Shown: positions 1 through 9,685, counted from the stretch's first letter. The stretch is 41,203 nucleotides of DNA from Isoptericola variabilis (GCF_001750215.1 NZ_LWGM01000004.1:1-41203), one strand, 5' to 3'. Numbers and translations are program-made. Notes: generated by a model not told the origin, from the letters alone.

Positions 1-12
1 ACCGGCCGCGCC

Positions 13-1776
13 ATGCTCGCCGCGGGCTTCACCGACGACGACGTCGACCGCGTGCTGTGGCGCAACCCCGTGGAGTTCTACGGGCGCAGCGGCCGGCTGC
101 TGCTCGACGGGGTCGCCGACGGCGCGGTGCGGCACGACGGCGTGGCAGGGCACGACGGCGTGGCGGGGAGCGACGACGACGGCGGGCACGGCGGCGGAGC
201 GTGGCGACGGCGCGTACAGCGGCTGTGGACGGCGCTGGAGGGCGCGCCCCTGCGGGCGCGCCTCGTGGCGATCATCGTCGTGCTGCTGGCCCTGGGGCTG
301 GGGATGACGGCGTTCGTCACGCGGACCGTGGTGTCGGGGTACCTCGAGGACGAGGCCGACGCCCAGCTCAAGCAGTCGGCGGTGTCCGTCGCCGAGCGGT
401 CGATCAACGCGCCCGACCGCGGCGACAGCCCCCTGCCCAGCGAGTACGTCGTCGTCGTGCGGAGCCTCGACGGCACCGAGCAGCCCATCGCCTGGCAGGA
501 GACGCTGGACGAGTACGGCACGCCGGAGATCCCCGACGAGTCCCTCGGCGCCGTCGACGACCGCGGGCTCGACCCGTTCACCGTGTCGTCCTCCGGCGGG
601 CAGGACCCCACGACGTGGCGCGTCGTCGGCATCCCCGTGCAGGCGGGGACCCAGACGGTGGGCACCGCCTACGTCGCCCTGCCGCTGTCGGAGATCCACC
701 ACACCGTCGCGTTCCTGACCCGCTCGCTCGCCATCTCCGGCATCTCCATCGTCGTCCTCGGCGGCATCGGGGCATGGCTGCTGGTGCAACGCTCCCTGCG
801 GCCGCTGCGGCGCATCGAGACCACGGCGGCGGCCATCGCGGCGGGCGACCTGTCGCAGCGCGTGCCGGAGCGGCCGGCGTCGACCGAGGTGGGCTCGCTG
901 TCGATGTCGCTCAACACGATGCTGGCGCAGATCGAGCGGGCGTTCTCCGCCCAGGAGGCGTCCGAGAAGCGGATGCGCCAGTTCGTCTCGGACGCCAGCC
1001 ACGAGCTGCGCACGCCGCTGGCCACGATCCGCGGGTACGGCGAGCTGTACCGCATGGGCGCCCTCGACACCGGCGAGAAGGTGCAGGACACCATGGGCCG
1101 CATCGAGGACTCCGCCCGCCGGATGGGCTCGCTGGTCAACGACCTGCTCGAGCTGGCGCGCATCGACGAGGGCCGCCCGCTGCGCCGCGAGCCCGTGGAC
1201 CTGGCGCGGCTCGCCCACGACGCCGCCCAGGACCTGCACGCCCTCGACCCCACCCGCGCCGTGGCCGTCACCGCGCTCGACGGCGCCGCCGCGCCGGCGT
1301 CGTCGCTGCCCGTGACCGGCGACGGCGACAAGCTGCGGCAGGTGCTCACCAACCTGGTCGGCAACGCCGCGCGGCACACGCCCGCCGGCACCCCGGTCGA
1401 GCTGGCGGTCGGCACGCTGCCCGACGGCTCCGCGCGCCTCGAGGTGCGCGACCACGGGCCGGGCGTCACGCCGGAGCAGGCGGCGCGCATCTTCGAGCGG
1501 TTCTACCGCGCCGACTCCTCGCGCAACCGCGGTTCGGGCGGCTCGGGGCTGGGCATGGCGATCGTCGCGGCGATCGTCGGGGCCCACCACGGGCACGTGG
1601 AGACGGCCACCACGCCGGGCGGCGGGCTCACGGTCACCGTCACGCTGCCCCGCGACGGGCAGGCCGGCCCGAGGGGCGGCTCAGCAGTCGGCGGTGCGGC
1701 GGCGGCCGGCGGTGCTGCGGCGGGCGGCGGGGTGGCGGCCGGCGGTACGGCGGCGTCCCCGGGCGGCGCCGGCTGA
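13..1776 (+). CDS. Sensor histidine kinase (HAMP-HisKA-HATPase), N-terminus uncertain
   Basis: This is a membrane sensor kinase of a two-component system. Visible in order are TM1 (about residues 82-102), an extracytoplasmic sensor region (105-235), TM2 (about 237-258), HAMP, a HisKA dimerisation helix with phospho-acceptor H330 in SHELRTP, an N-box with N447 and N451, a G1 box (RDHGPGV) and a G2 box (GSGLGMAI). The tail after the ATPase domain is a low-complexity Gly/Ala stretch. The reading frame is open to the left window edge. Its first 30 residues (LAAGF...LWRNPVEFYGRSGRL) resemble, from memory, the C-terminus of an actinobacterial TIM-barrel amidohydrolase rather than a kinase. The kinase may therefore start at an in-frame GTG at 127, 142 or 160, or may be fused to the preceding gene. 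No response regulator is in the window, so the signal is unknown. Confidence 0.9.
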   Translation: MLAAGFTDDDVDRVLWRNPVEFYGRSGRLLLDGVADGAVRHDGVAGHDGVAGSDDDGGHGGGAWRRRVQRLWTALEGAPLRARLVAIIVVLLALGLGMTAFVTRTVVSGYLEDEADAQLKQSAVSVAERSINAPDRGDSPLPSEYVVVVRSLDGTEQPIAWQETLDEYGTPEIPDESLGAVDDRGLDPFTVSSSGGQDPTTWRVVGIPVQAGTQTVGTAYVALPLSEIHHTVAFLTRSLAISGISIVVLGGIGAWLLVQRSLRPLRRIETTAAAIAAGDLSQRVPERPASTEVGSLSMSLNTMLAQIERAFSAQEASEKRMRQFVSDASHELRTPLATIRGYGELYRMGALDTGEKVQDTMGRIEDSARRMGSLVNDLLELARIDEGRPLRREPVDLARLAHDAAQDLHALDPTRAVAVTALDGAAAPASSLPVTGDGDKLRQVLTNLVGNAARHTPAGTPVELAVGTLPDGSARLEVRDHGPGVTPEQAARIFERFYRADSSRNRGSGGSGLGMAIVAAIVGAHHGHVETATTPGGGLTVTVTLPRDGQAGPRGGSAVGGAAAAGGAAAGGGVAAGGTAASPGGAG

Positions 1777-1922
1777 GGCTACGATCGTCCCTCGTCGTCG
1801 CCGGACAGCCGCGCGACCCGGCGCGGCGAGCGGCGATGAGCCCTGGCCGCGGGCGTCACCGGGGAGTCGTACGCTGAAGGTGAGGGCACGTTCCGTAGTC
1901 GTCGACCGAAGGTCTGGTAGAG

Positions 1923-2660
1923 ATGGGCGTCAACTTCGCTGACGCACCGCAGTGGTTCCGCTCCTCCTTCACCCGTTCCGCTCTCGGCGCGGGTGCCACG
2001 GCGTCCGAGGCGGAGATCGGGGCCCTCGCCGAGAGCCTCGTGGAGCGCTGGTCCGGCCCCGAGCGGCACTTCCACAACCTCAAGCACCTGGCCACCGTGC
2101 TGCACCGGGTGGACGAGCTGTCCCAGGAGACGCACGAGCCCGACCTGGTCCGGCTGGCCGCCTGGTACCACGGCGCGGTGTTCAGCGCCGACCGCAAGCT
2201 CGCCAGCGCGTTCAAGAACGGCGAGCAGACGACGGCCAGCGCGGAGCTGGCCCGCAAGGAGCTCACCGCGATCGGGCTGCCGGACAAGAGCGTGGAGCGG
2301 GTCGCCCACCTGGTCGACACGCTGCTGTGGCACACCCCCGACCCGGGCGACACCGACAGCCAGGTCCTCAACGACGCCGACCTGTCGATGCTCGCGATCG
2401 AGCCGCAGCGCTACAAGATGTACGTGACGGCGGTGCGCGAGGAGTACGGGCACATCCCGCAGCGCGACTTCGTCCGCGCGCGCATCCGGGTGCTGCAGCG
2501 GCTGCTGGGCCGCAAGCAGATCTTCTCCAGCCCGATGGGCGCCGCCTGGGAGAACCCGGCCCGCCAGAACATCGAGGCCGAGCTGGCGCGCCTGCTCAAG
2601 GAGCAGGCCAAGCTGCCGCCCGAGGACACCGAGGACTCCCCGACGCCGCAGGCGTCCTGA
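1923..2660 (+). CDS. HD-superfamily metal-dependent phosphohydrolase-like protein
   Basis: This 245-aa soluble protein resembles the predicted metal-dependent HD phosphohydrolases of the COG4339 type. The family signature is recognisable: RHFHNLKHL (H51, H55), AAWYHGAVF (H83), NGEQTTASAEL, and NDADLSML (D151, D153). In the family as I know it the middle motif normally reads H-D; here the Asp is Gly (G84). Metal binding may be altered, or this may be an actinobacterial variant. The last 20 residues are acidic and proline-rich and probably disordered. The ATG at 1923 is the only good start before the conserved region. It is followed by 234 bases with no convincing gene. The substrate is unknown. 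Confidence 0.8.
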   Translation: MGVNFADAPQWFRSSFTRSALGAGATASEAEIGALAESLVERWSGPERHFHNLKHLATVLHRVDELSQETHEPDLVRLAAWYHGAVFSADRKLASAFKNGEQTTASAELARKELTAIGLPDKSVERVAHLVDTLLWHTPDPGDTDSQVLNDADLSMLAIEPQRYKMYVTAVREEYGHIPQRDFVRARIRVLQRLLGRKQIFSSPMGAAWENPARQNIEAELARLLKEQAKLPPEDTEDSPTPQAS

Positions 2661-2894
2661 CCGCCCACTTCCTCGCCGCGGGCGTCCTGACCGCGACCTG
2701 GCCGCGCGACCTGACCTCGCGCGTCCTGGCTGCGCGGCCTGCTGCCGGCGCCAGGCCCGCGGGCCCTGCCCCCGCCCGGCGGTCGCCGCCCGTCGTCCAC
2801 AGCCGCCGGCCACCACCGGCAGTGCGGGCGCCGCGCCCCCTAGCGTCGTCGTGGGCCCGGACGCTCCGGGCCGTCGGGACGATCGGGAGGCACC

Positions 2895-3185
2895 ATGCGG
2901 TACGAGGTCGACAGCGAGCGCGTCGCGCAAGCGAGCGCGGCCGTGCAGGGCTCCGTCGGGGCGATCCGCACGGAGGTCGCGGCGATGATGCGCCACCTGC
3001 AGGACCTGCAGTCGGTGTGGCACGGCGGCGCCGCGACGGCGTTCGCCGGCGTCATGGGGCAGTGGCAGTCCGCGCAGACGCAGGTCGAGGGCGCGCTCGA
3101 CGCCGTCCAGACGGCACTGGCCTCGGCCGCCCGCACCTACGCGGACGCGGAGTCCCAGGCCAGCCGGCTCTTCGCGACCAGCTGA
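2895..3185 (+). CDS. WXG100 family (ESAT-6-like) protein
   Basis: This 96-aa helical protein has the size and layout of the WXG100 family: two amphipathic helices joined by a turn carrying W-H-G (W42-G44), and no signal peptide. Such proteins form dimers and are substrates or accessory factors of ESX/type VII secretion. No EssC/EccC ATPase or partner WXG gene lies alongside, so it is either exported by a system encoded elsewhere or acts as an orphan. The ATG at 2895 is well placed and follows a purine-rich stretch (gggaggcacc). It lies 46 bases before the start of the next gene on the same strand, so cotranscription is possible. Confidence 0.85.
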   Translation: MRYEVDSERVAQASAAVQGSVGAIRTEVAAMMRHLQDLQSVWHGGAATAFAGVMGQWQSAQTQVEGALDAVQTALASAARTYADAESQASRLFATS

Positions 3186-3230
3186 CGGCCGGGTCGACGG
3201 GTCCGCGCGGCCCGGTGCGAGACTCCGGCG

Positions 3231-3647
3231 GTGACCACCTTCGAGTTCTCCACCGACCCCGCCCGCCTCGACGTCGAGCACGTGCACCGGCTGCTCGCCG
3301 AGCACGCCTACTGGGCGCGCGGGCGGTCGCGCGCCCTGCAGGACGCCGCCGTCGCGGGGTCGCGGAACTACGGCGTGTACGACGCCGCGACCGGCGCGCA
3401 GGTGGCCTACGCACGGGTGGTCACCGACGGCGCGACGTTCGCCTGGCTGTGCGACGTCATCGTCGACCCGGCCGTGCGCGGGCGGGGCGTGGGCGTCCGG
3501 CTCGTCGAGGGAGTGGTGGCGGACCTGGAGCCGCTCGGGCTCAAGCGGGTCGTGCTCAGGACGGCGGACGCCCACGGCCTGTACCGGAGGTTCGGCTTCG
3601 AGGTCGTCGAGGACGCCGCGGGCTGGATGGTGCGCGGCGCCCAGTAG
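3231..3647 (+). CDS. GNAT family N-acetyltransferase
   Basis: This 138-aa single-domain GNAT protein would transfer an acetyl group from acetyl-CoA to an amine. The acetyl-CoA pyrophosphate-binding motif R/QxxGxG is visible as R83-G-R-G86-V-G88 after the strand CDVIVDP. The C-terminal part contains LYRRFGF followed by a hydrophobic strand, as in small GNAT proteins. The start is GTG at 3231, with no better ATG before the first strand. It converges on groEL, with a stem-loop between them. The substrate cannot be told from sequence. Confidence 0.88.
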   Translation: MTTFEFSTDPARLDVEHVHRLLAEHAYWARGRSRALQDAAVAGSRNYGVYDAATGAQVAYARVVTDGATFAWLCDVIVDPAVRGRGVGVRLVEGVVADLEPLGLKRVVLRTADAHGLYRRFGFEVVEDAAGWMVRGAQ

Positions 3648-3670
3648 CTCCGCGCGCGGCGCCTCCGTGC

Positions 3671-3725
3671 ACGACGGAGGCCCGCCGCCCCAGGGAGGAG
3701 CTCCCCGGGCGACGGGCCTCGTCGT
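3671..3725. terminator. Stem-loop between convergent GNAT and groEL genes
   Basis: An inverted repeat of about 19 bp (3671-3690 against 3707-3725, with one bulged base) lies between the two convergent stop codons. There is no T-tract, as is usual in very GC-rich actinobacteria. It is positioned to serve both genes. Confidence 0.7.
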
Positions 3726-3762
3726 GCGGTCGCGCCCGCTCAGCGGGCGCGCACGGCCGGAC

Positions 3763-5463
<1,701 letters not shown>

Positions 5464-5534
5464 TCACGCCCCGGCGCAGGCCTCACCTGACGACCCGAGT
5501 TCTTGCGTCACTCCCCGGTGCGGCTCCCGTACTT

Positions 5535-5561
5535 CTGTCACTCACAGCCGGAGAGTGCTAA
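5535..5561. promoter_or_regulatory. CIRCE operator 2 (HrcA site)
   Basis: Read on the plus strand this is CTGTCACTC, nine bases, GAGTGCTAA. The right half-site is perfect and the left half is degenerate. It lies eight bases downstream of operator 1 in the groEL direction, giving two tandem HrcA sites. Confidence 0.85.
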
Positions 5562-5565
5562 CGCC

Positions 5566-5595
5566 ATTATTGGCACTCTCGTGTGGCGAGTGCAA
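5566..5595 (-). promoter_or_regulatory. groEL promoter (-35 TTGCAC, -10 AATAAT)
   Basis: On the minus strand a -35-like TTGCAC (5595-5590) and a -10-like AATAAT (5571-5566) are separated by 18 bases. The upstream CIRCE operator covers the -35, the spacer and part of the -10, so HrcA binding would block polymerase. The leader to the groEL start is about 170 bases. Confidence 0.65.
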
Positions 5596-5596
5596 G
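5570..5596. promoter_or_regulatory. CIRCE operator 1 (HrcA site)
   Basis: Read on the plus strand this is TTGGCACTC, nine bases, GAGTGCAAG. That is close to the CIRCE consensus TTAGCACTC-N9-GAGTGCTAA. It overlaps the groEL promoter. Confidence 0.9.
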
Positions 5597-5696
5597 ACAG
5601 TCTGCCCGCGGCGGAACCGCGTCCTCGTCCCCGCCGAGGGACCCCCACGGCGGGGCCTGGCGGCAGGCCCGCGCCGTGGTGCCGGCGCACGACGAC

Positions 5697-5737
5697 GGGC
5701 CGGCCCGACGGCGCGTGGCGCGCCGCCGGACCGGCCC
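5697..5737 (-). terminator. Stem-loop after the cold-shock gene
   Basis: A GC-rich inverted repeat (arms 5697-5715 and 5719-5737, two mismatches in 19) lies about 65 bases past the csp stop codon. It probably ends the csp transcript before the groEL control region. No T-tract is present. Confidence 0.6.
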
Positions 5738-5802
5738 GGGAAGACGTCGGGGACGACCGCCGTCGTGCGCGCACCCTGCGCGGCGACGACGGCCGGGGTC
5801 CG

Positions 5803-6006
5803 TCAGAGCGGACGGACCTGCTCGGCCTGCGGGCCCTTCTGGCCCTGACCGACCTCGAACTCCACCTGCTGGCCCTCGTCGAGCGAGCGGTAGCCGTCGG
5901 TCTGGATGGAGCTGTAGTGGACGAAGAGGTCCTGCCCGCCGGAGGTCGGGGTGATGAACCCGTACCCCTTCTCCGCGTTGAACCACTTGACGGTGCCCTG
6001 CGCCAT
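5803..6006 (-). CDS. Cold-shock protein (CspA family)
   Basis: This 67-aa single-stranded nucleic-acid-binding protein has one OB fold. RNP1 (KGYGFI, 13-18) and RNP2 (LFVHY, 27-31) are intact, and the length equals the usual CspA length. The start is ATG at 6006, with a strong ribosome binding site AAGGAGAAG just upstream; an in-frame upstream extension has no such site. It is predicted to act as an RNA chaperone in the cytoplasm. It is monocistronic, with a stem-loop behind it. Confidence 0.95.
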   Translation of the reverse strand: MAQGTVKWFNAEKGYGFITPTSGGQDLFVHYSSIQTDGYRSLDEGQQVEFEVGQGQKGPQAEQVRPL

Positions 6007-6144
6007 GAACTTCTCCTTGTGCGTGCGCCGCGGGACGCCTGTCCGTCCCGTGGTGCGCCACACCCTAGTGGCCCCGGTCACAGCGGGGGAAGAACCTTGC
6101 CCGCACGTGTCTCCGCAGATCACCCGCTCCCCCGACGCGATCCA

Positions 6145-6194
6145 GGTCCCTGGGGGTCCGAGACAGACCGGTCTGTCTCGGACCCCCAGGGACC
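6145..6194. repeat. 50-bp perfect palindrome
   Basis: Two 25-base arms (6145-6169 and 6170-6194) are exact reverse complements with no loop; the centre is ACCGGT. It lies between the stop of the LytR_C gene (6240) and the csp start, so it could end the LytR_C transcript. A weaker complementarity continues outward for about 20 bases on each side. Confidence 0.85.
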
Positions 6195-6239
6195 CGGAAT
6201 CGTGAGCGAGGAGCGCCGCGGGCTAGCGGACGGTCGGCG

Positions 6240-6893
6240 TCAGCCGGCCGCCGGGATGTCCGTGGCGAGCACCGCCGTGACCTCCGCGCCCTCGGCGAGC
6301 GCGTCCACCTGCTGCACGTTGGCGGCGTCGACGCCCAGGACCGCGGCGACGGCGGCGGCGGTGTCGCTGCGGCCCTCGACGAACAGCACGGTGTTGACCG
6401 TGGGCACGTCCTCCGACGTCGGGTTGGTGGGCGAGACGTTGCTGAAGCCCTGCGCCTGCAGCGCCTCGGCGCCCCGGCCGGCGAGGCCGTCGACCGGCGT
6501 GCCGAGCACCGTCGAGGCGTTGACGATGCGGATCGGCGCCGAGGTGTCGGCGGCGGCGACCAGCGCCGCGACGTCGGGCGTCGCGCTGGGGCTCGGCGAC
6601 GCCTCCGGGCTGGCCGACGGCGACTGCTCGGGCGAGGCCTCGGGCGACGCGGAGCTGTCGCTGGGCGCCGACTGGGTGGTCTCGGGCTCGGCGGCGACGG
6701 ACGGCGAGCCGGTGTCGCGGGAGAGCAGCGACACGGCCCCGACGGCGATGCCAGCGCACACGACCGCGACGAGCAGGAACGGCCAGGCCGCGCTCCACCC
6801 GCTGCGCGGCGCACGGTGCACACCGACCGGCGCGTCGTCAGGCCCGCGGACGTCGAACTCGTCGGGCGGGTACGGGTACTGGCTCTTGCTCAC
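6240..6893 (-). CDS. LytR C-terminal-domain membrane protein
   Basis: This 217-aa protein has a short cytoplasmic N-terminus rich in Tyr and Pro, one membrane helix (about 33-57), a disordered Ser/Pro/Glu linker with repeated SPEAS-type units (60-105), and an extracytoplasmic LytR_C domain (about 112-205, starting near IRIVNAS). LytR_C domains are found in cell-wall proteins, often at the end of LytR-CpsA-Psr glycopolymer ligases. This protein lacks the catalytic LCP domain, so any wall role would be accessory. The start is taken as GTG at 6893, where a family-like N-terminus begins. It lies 43 bases downstream of the DUF3263 gene and is likely cotranscribed with it, a pairing common in actinobacteria. 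Confidence 0.85.
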   Translation of the reverse strand: MSKSQYPYPPDEFDVRGPDDAPVGVHRAPRSGWSAAWPFLLVAVVCAGIAVGAVSLLSRDTGSPSVAAEPETTQSAPSDSSASPEASPEQSPSASPEASPSPSATPDVAALVAAADTSAPIRIVNASTVLGTPVDGLAGRGAEALQAQGFSNVSPTNPTSEDVPTVNTVLFVEGRSDTAAAVAAVLGVDAANVQQVDALAEGAEVTAVLATDIPAAG

Positions 6894-6936
6894 GGCGCCC
6901 AGGGTAGCGGCTCCGAGCAAGCGCCCGGCGGAGCCG

Positions 6937-7272
6937 TCAGCCGCGCTCGTCGGACAGGCGACGCGCCGTGCGGGCGCGCTGCCGCGTCGCGCGCAGGCGT
7001 CGCAGCCGCTTGACCAGCATCGGGTCCGCGGCGAGCGCCGCCGGGCTGTCGATGAGCGCGTTGAGCACCTGGTAGTAGCGCGTGGCGGACATCTCGAAGA
7101 GCTCGCGGATCGCCTGCTCCTTGGCGCCGGCGTACTTCCACCACTGACGCTCGAAGGCGAGGATCTCGCGGTCGCGCTCGGAGAGCTCGACCGCGGCGTC
7201 CGAGGTCGCCTCGGGGGCGCCCGGGCCGGCCGGAGCGCCGAGCACGACGTGCTGCACGACTGCCTCGCTCAT
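6937..7272 (-). CDS. DUF3263 family protein
   Basis: This 111-aa protein carries the DUF3263 core at about residues 28-90 (LSERDREILAFERQWWKYAGAKEQAI...). The family is actinobacterial and has a helix-turn-helix-like, all-helical prediction. Its role is not established, though a sigma-factor-like or DNA-binding function has been suggested by fold. The C-terminus is very basic (RLRRLRATRQRARTARR). The start is ATG at 7272. It heads a likely two-gene unit with the LytR_C gene. Confidence 0.88.
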   Translation of the reverse strand: MSEAVVQHVVLGAPAGPGAPEATSDAAVELSERDREILAFERQWWKYAGAKEQAIRELFEMSATRYYQVLNALIDSPAALAADPMLVKRLRRLRATRQRARTARRLSDERG

Positions 7273-7340
7273 GCGTGCCAGGGTACGCCGCGCTCCCGAC
7301 ACGGCTGTCATTTGCGCGCCGCGTGCCCGACGCGCCCGCC

Positions 7341-7397
7341 GCTCCTCGAGTGCGCGCTCCTCGAGTGCGCGCTCCTCGGGTGCGCGCTCCTCGGGTG
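7341..7397. repeat. 15-bp tandem repeat, 3.8 copies
   Basis: The unit gctcctcgagtgcgc is repeated head to tail (7341-7355, 7356-7370, 7371-7385, partial 7386-7397). A single a-to-g change marks the last two copies. It lies in the divergent intergenic region upstream of the DUF3263 gene. Confidence 0.9.
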
Positions 7398-7509
7398 TGT
7401 CAGTACGGGCGCACGGCATGGCCTGCGCTGGTACTGACACCGCAGAGGGTTCCCCCGGCTGTCAGTACCAGTGCACGGCATGGCCTGCGCCCGTACTGAC
7501 ACCGCAGAG
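7398..7509. repeat. Pair of 50-bp palindromic repeats
   Basis: Two copies (7398-7447 and 7460-7509) each begin with TGTCAGTAC and carry its reverse complement GTACTGACA near the end, followed by CCGCAGAG. The core CACGGCATGGCCTGCGC is the same in both copies. The bases between arms and core are swapped: copy 2 outside the core looks like copy 1 read from the other strand. This resembles a mobile palindromic (REP/BIME-like) unit. Confidence 0.85.
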
Positions 7510-7544
7510 GTGGGGCGCGGGCCGGGCCGGTAACGTCGCCGCTC

Positions 7545-8321
7545 GTGGAGCCCGAGAACCCGTCCGCGTCCTCGCCCGCCATCGAGCCGCCCGCCCCCGA
7601 GCCGCCCGCCCCCGCGACGACGCAGGACGCGCCGCCGTCGTCGGGGGACCGGCCGCCGCTGTCGCAGGTGGTCGACCCGGGGTGGGCCACGGCGCTCGCG
7701 GACGTCGAGCCGCAGATCCACGCGATGGGCGACTTCCTGCGCGCCGAGACCGCCGCCGGGCGCGAGTACCTGCCGGCGCCGGGCGACATCCTCGCGGCGT
7801 TCCGCCGACCGTTCGACGAGGTCAAGGTGCTCGTCGTCGGGCAGGACCCGTACCCCACGCCCGGCCACCCCATGGGCCTGTCCTTCTCGGTGCAGCCGCA
7901 CGTGCGCCCGGTCCCCAAGTCGCTGGCCAACATCTTCACCGAGCTCATGGACGACGTCGGCGCGCCGCCGCCGTCCAACGGCGACCTGCGCCCCTGGTCC
8001 GACCAGGGCGTGATGCTGCTCAACCGGGTGCTCACCGTGCGCCCGGGTGAGCCGGCGTCGCACCGCGGCAAGGGCTGGGAAAAGGTCACCGAGGCCGCCA
8101 TCAAGGCGCTCGTGGCCCGCGGGGGCCCGCTGGTGGCGATCCTGTGGGGCCGCGACGCGGCGAGCCTCAAGCCGTGGCTGGGCGAGGTGCCGACCGTCGA
8201 GAGCGCCCACCCGAGCCCGCTGTCCGCCTACCGCGGCTTCTTCGGCAGCCGACCGTTCTCCCGGGTCAACGAGCTGCTGGAGGCGCAGGGCGCCGCGCCG
8301 GTGGACTGGCGTCTGCCCTGA
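7545..8321 (+). CDS. ung: Uracil-DNA glycosylase, family 1
   Basis: This enzyme removes uracil from DNA to start base-excision repair. The 258-aa protein has the catalytic water-activating motif GQDPYP (99-104, D101) in the actinobacterial form followed by [11 protein letters not shown]. It also has LLNRVLTV and the minor-groove HPSPLS loop (222-227). The first 40 residues are proline-rich and not part of the fold, a common extension in high-GC actinobacteria. The start is GTG at 7545. The gene is divergent from the DUF3263 gene; the intergenic region contains two repeat families. Confidence 0.95.
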   Translation: MEPENPSASSPAIEPPAPEPPAPATTQDAPPSSGDRPPLSQVVDPGWATALADVEPQIHAMGDFLRAETAAGREYLPAPGDILAAFRRPFDEVKVLVVGQDPYPTPGHPMGLSFSVQPHVRPVPKSLANIFTELMDDVGAPPPSNGDLRPWSDQGVMLLNRVLTVRPGEPASHRGKGWEKVTEAAIKALVARGGPLVAILWGRDAASLKPWLGEVPTVESAHPSPLSAYRGFFGSRPFSRVNELLEAQGAAPVDWRLP

Positions 8322-8411
8322 CGCCGGCCGCCCCGGCCGCCGCCCAGCGCCGGCCCGGGGCCGGTCCCACCCGGTTCGGACCACCCGGGGCCCCGGTGGG
8401 ACGGGTGCAGA

Positions 8412-9356
8412 ATGCTGGGCGTGACGACGCCAGAACCCACCCCCACCGAGACCGCCGAGCCGGCGCGCACCGTCCCCGTCGAGCCGGACGCTGCGGCCAC
8501 CGCCGCCGCCGAGGCCGCCGACCCCACCAGCCCTCCGCTGCGCTGGGCGCGCTACGTCGCCGTCGGCGACTCGTTCTCCGAGGGGCTGTGGGACCCGTAC
8601 CCGTACGACGACGGCACGCCCGCGCCGGCGGGCACCGCGTCGGAGGCGAAGCAGCGCGGGTGGGCCGACCGCCTGGCCGACGCGCTCTCGGCCCGCCGCG
8701 CGGCGGCCGGGCAGCCACCGCTGGAGTACGCCAACCTCGCCATCCGCGGGCGCCTGCTGCACCAGATCCTCGACGAGCAGGTGCCGAGCGCGCTGGCCGC
8801 CGAGCCCGACCTCGTCTCGCTCGTGGGCGGCGGCAACGACATCCTGCGGCCCAACGCGGACATCGACGCACTGTCGCAGGACCTCGAGGACGCCGTCGCG
8901 CGCATCCGCGCCACGGGGGCCGACGTGCTGATGGCGACCGGCTTCAAGGCGGGCGGCGCGCTGGCGTTCACGCACGGCCGCACCGCCGTCTACAACTCCA
9001 ACATCTGGTCCATCGCCCGCCGCCACGGCGCGCACGTGCTGGACCTGTGGGGCCTGCGCTCCCTGTTCGACCTGCGCATGTGGTCCGACGACCGCCTGCA
9101 CCTGACGCCGGAGGGGCACGGCCGCGTCGCGCAGGCCGGGCTCGTGGCGCTCGGGCTCGAGCCCGACGACGCCGCGTTCGACGCGCCGCTCGGCGCGGCG
9201 CCGCGCGTGCCGTTCGTCGAGAAGGCCCGCGCCGACGCGCAGTGGGCGCGCACGCACGTGGTGCCGTGGATCGAGCGGCGGATCAAGCGGACCTCGAGCG
9301 GCGACGGGCGCCCGGCGAAGTGGCCCGAGCCGACGCGCTGGCAGCCCTGGGGCTGA
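8412..9356 (+). CDS. SGNH/GDSL-type hydrolase
   Basis: This 314-aa protein has all SGNH blocks: block I GDSFSEG (52-58, catalytic S54), the Gly/Asn block GGGND (139-143), and block V DRLH (D227, H230). Such enzymes hydrolyse ester bonds of lipids, acylated sugars or similar substrates. No signal peptide is evident; the N-terminal 45 residues are Pro/Thr/Ala-rich and likely disordered. The ATG at 8412 and the GTG at 8421 are both possible starts. It is followed by a long perfect stem-loop and then the left end of the integrated element. Confidence 0.92.
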   Translation: MLGVTTPEPTPTETAEPARTVPVEPDAAATAAAEAADPTSPPLRWARYVAVGDSFSEGLWDPYPYDDGTPAPAGTASEAKQRGWADRLADALSARRAAAGQPPLEYANLAIRGRLLHQILDEQVPSALAAEPDLVSLVGGGNDILRPNADIDALSQDLEDAVARIRATGADVLMATGFKAGGALAFTHGRTAVYNSNIWSIARRHGAHVLDLWGLRSLFDLRMWSDDRLHLTPEGHGRVAQAGLVALGLEPDDAAFDAPLGAAPRVPFVEKARADAQWARTHVVPWIERRIKRTSSGDGRPAKWPEPTRWQPWG

Positions 9357-9402
9357 GCGCCGGAGCCCGCCACAGAGCACACGCCCTGGCACGGGCCCGG
9401 AT

Positions 9403-9455
9403 GACGTCAGGGTCGGTTCCGCCATCGCGACGATGGCGGAACCGACCCTGACGTC
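9403..9455. terminator. 25-bp perfect stem-loop after SGNH gene
   Basis: Arms 9403-9427 and 9431-9455 are exact reverse complements with a 3-base loop. It lies 46 bases after the SGNH stop. Before the element inserted, it would also have lain just past the 3' end of tRNA-Thr on the other strand, so it is probably a bidirectional terminator. Confidence 0.85.
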
Positions 9456-9487
9456 GTCCCGGCCCGGGACGGAGCCGCCGGCCGGGT

Positions 9488-9533
9488 GCGGAGCCGCCTG
9501 TCGGGTTCGAACCGACGACCTTCCGTTTACAAG
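9488..9533 (-). repeat. attL: duplicated 3' fragment of tRNA-Thr
   Basis: This 46-bp sequence is identical to 39335-39380. It contains the TPsiC arm, the 3' acceptor strand and the anticodon-loop end of the tRNA. Because the intact gene is at the other end, this copy is the displaced chromosomal 3' end and cannot make a tRNA. Confidence 0.92.
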
Positions 9534-9685
9534 GCGGTGCAACACCATCCGGCGAGTAGCGGAGGGCGCGCCGGCGAGCCATCCTCGCCAGCCGCTGACC
9601 TGCGAAAACACTGCGCCATCGACCTTCCCTCTCCACGTTCCGGCCCTCCGGGGTGTCTCGCTGTAGTCCACTGTCGGCTGGCGTT

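Noticed and set aside
9488-9533. A second tRNA gene
   Set aside because: Only the 3' half is present. The 5' half is missing, so it is the att duplicate.
7308-9671. Very long reverse frame across ung and the SGNH gene
   Set aside because: It is a shadow of two well-supported forward genes.
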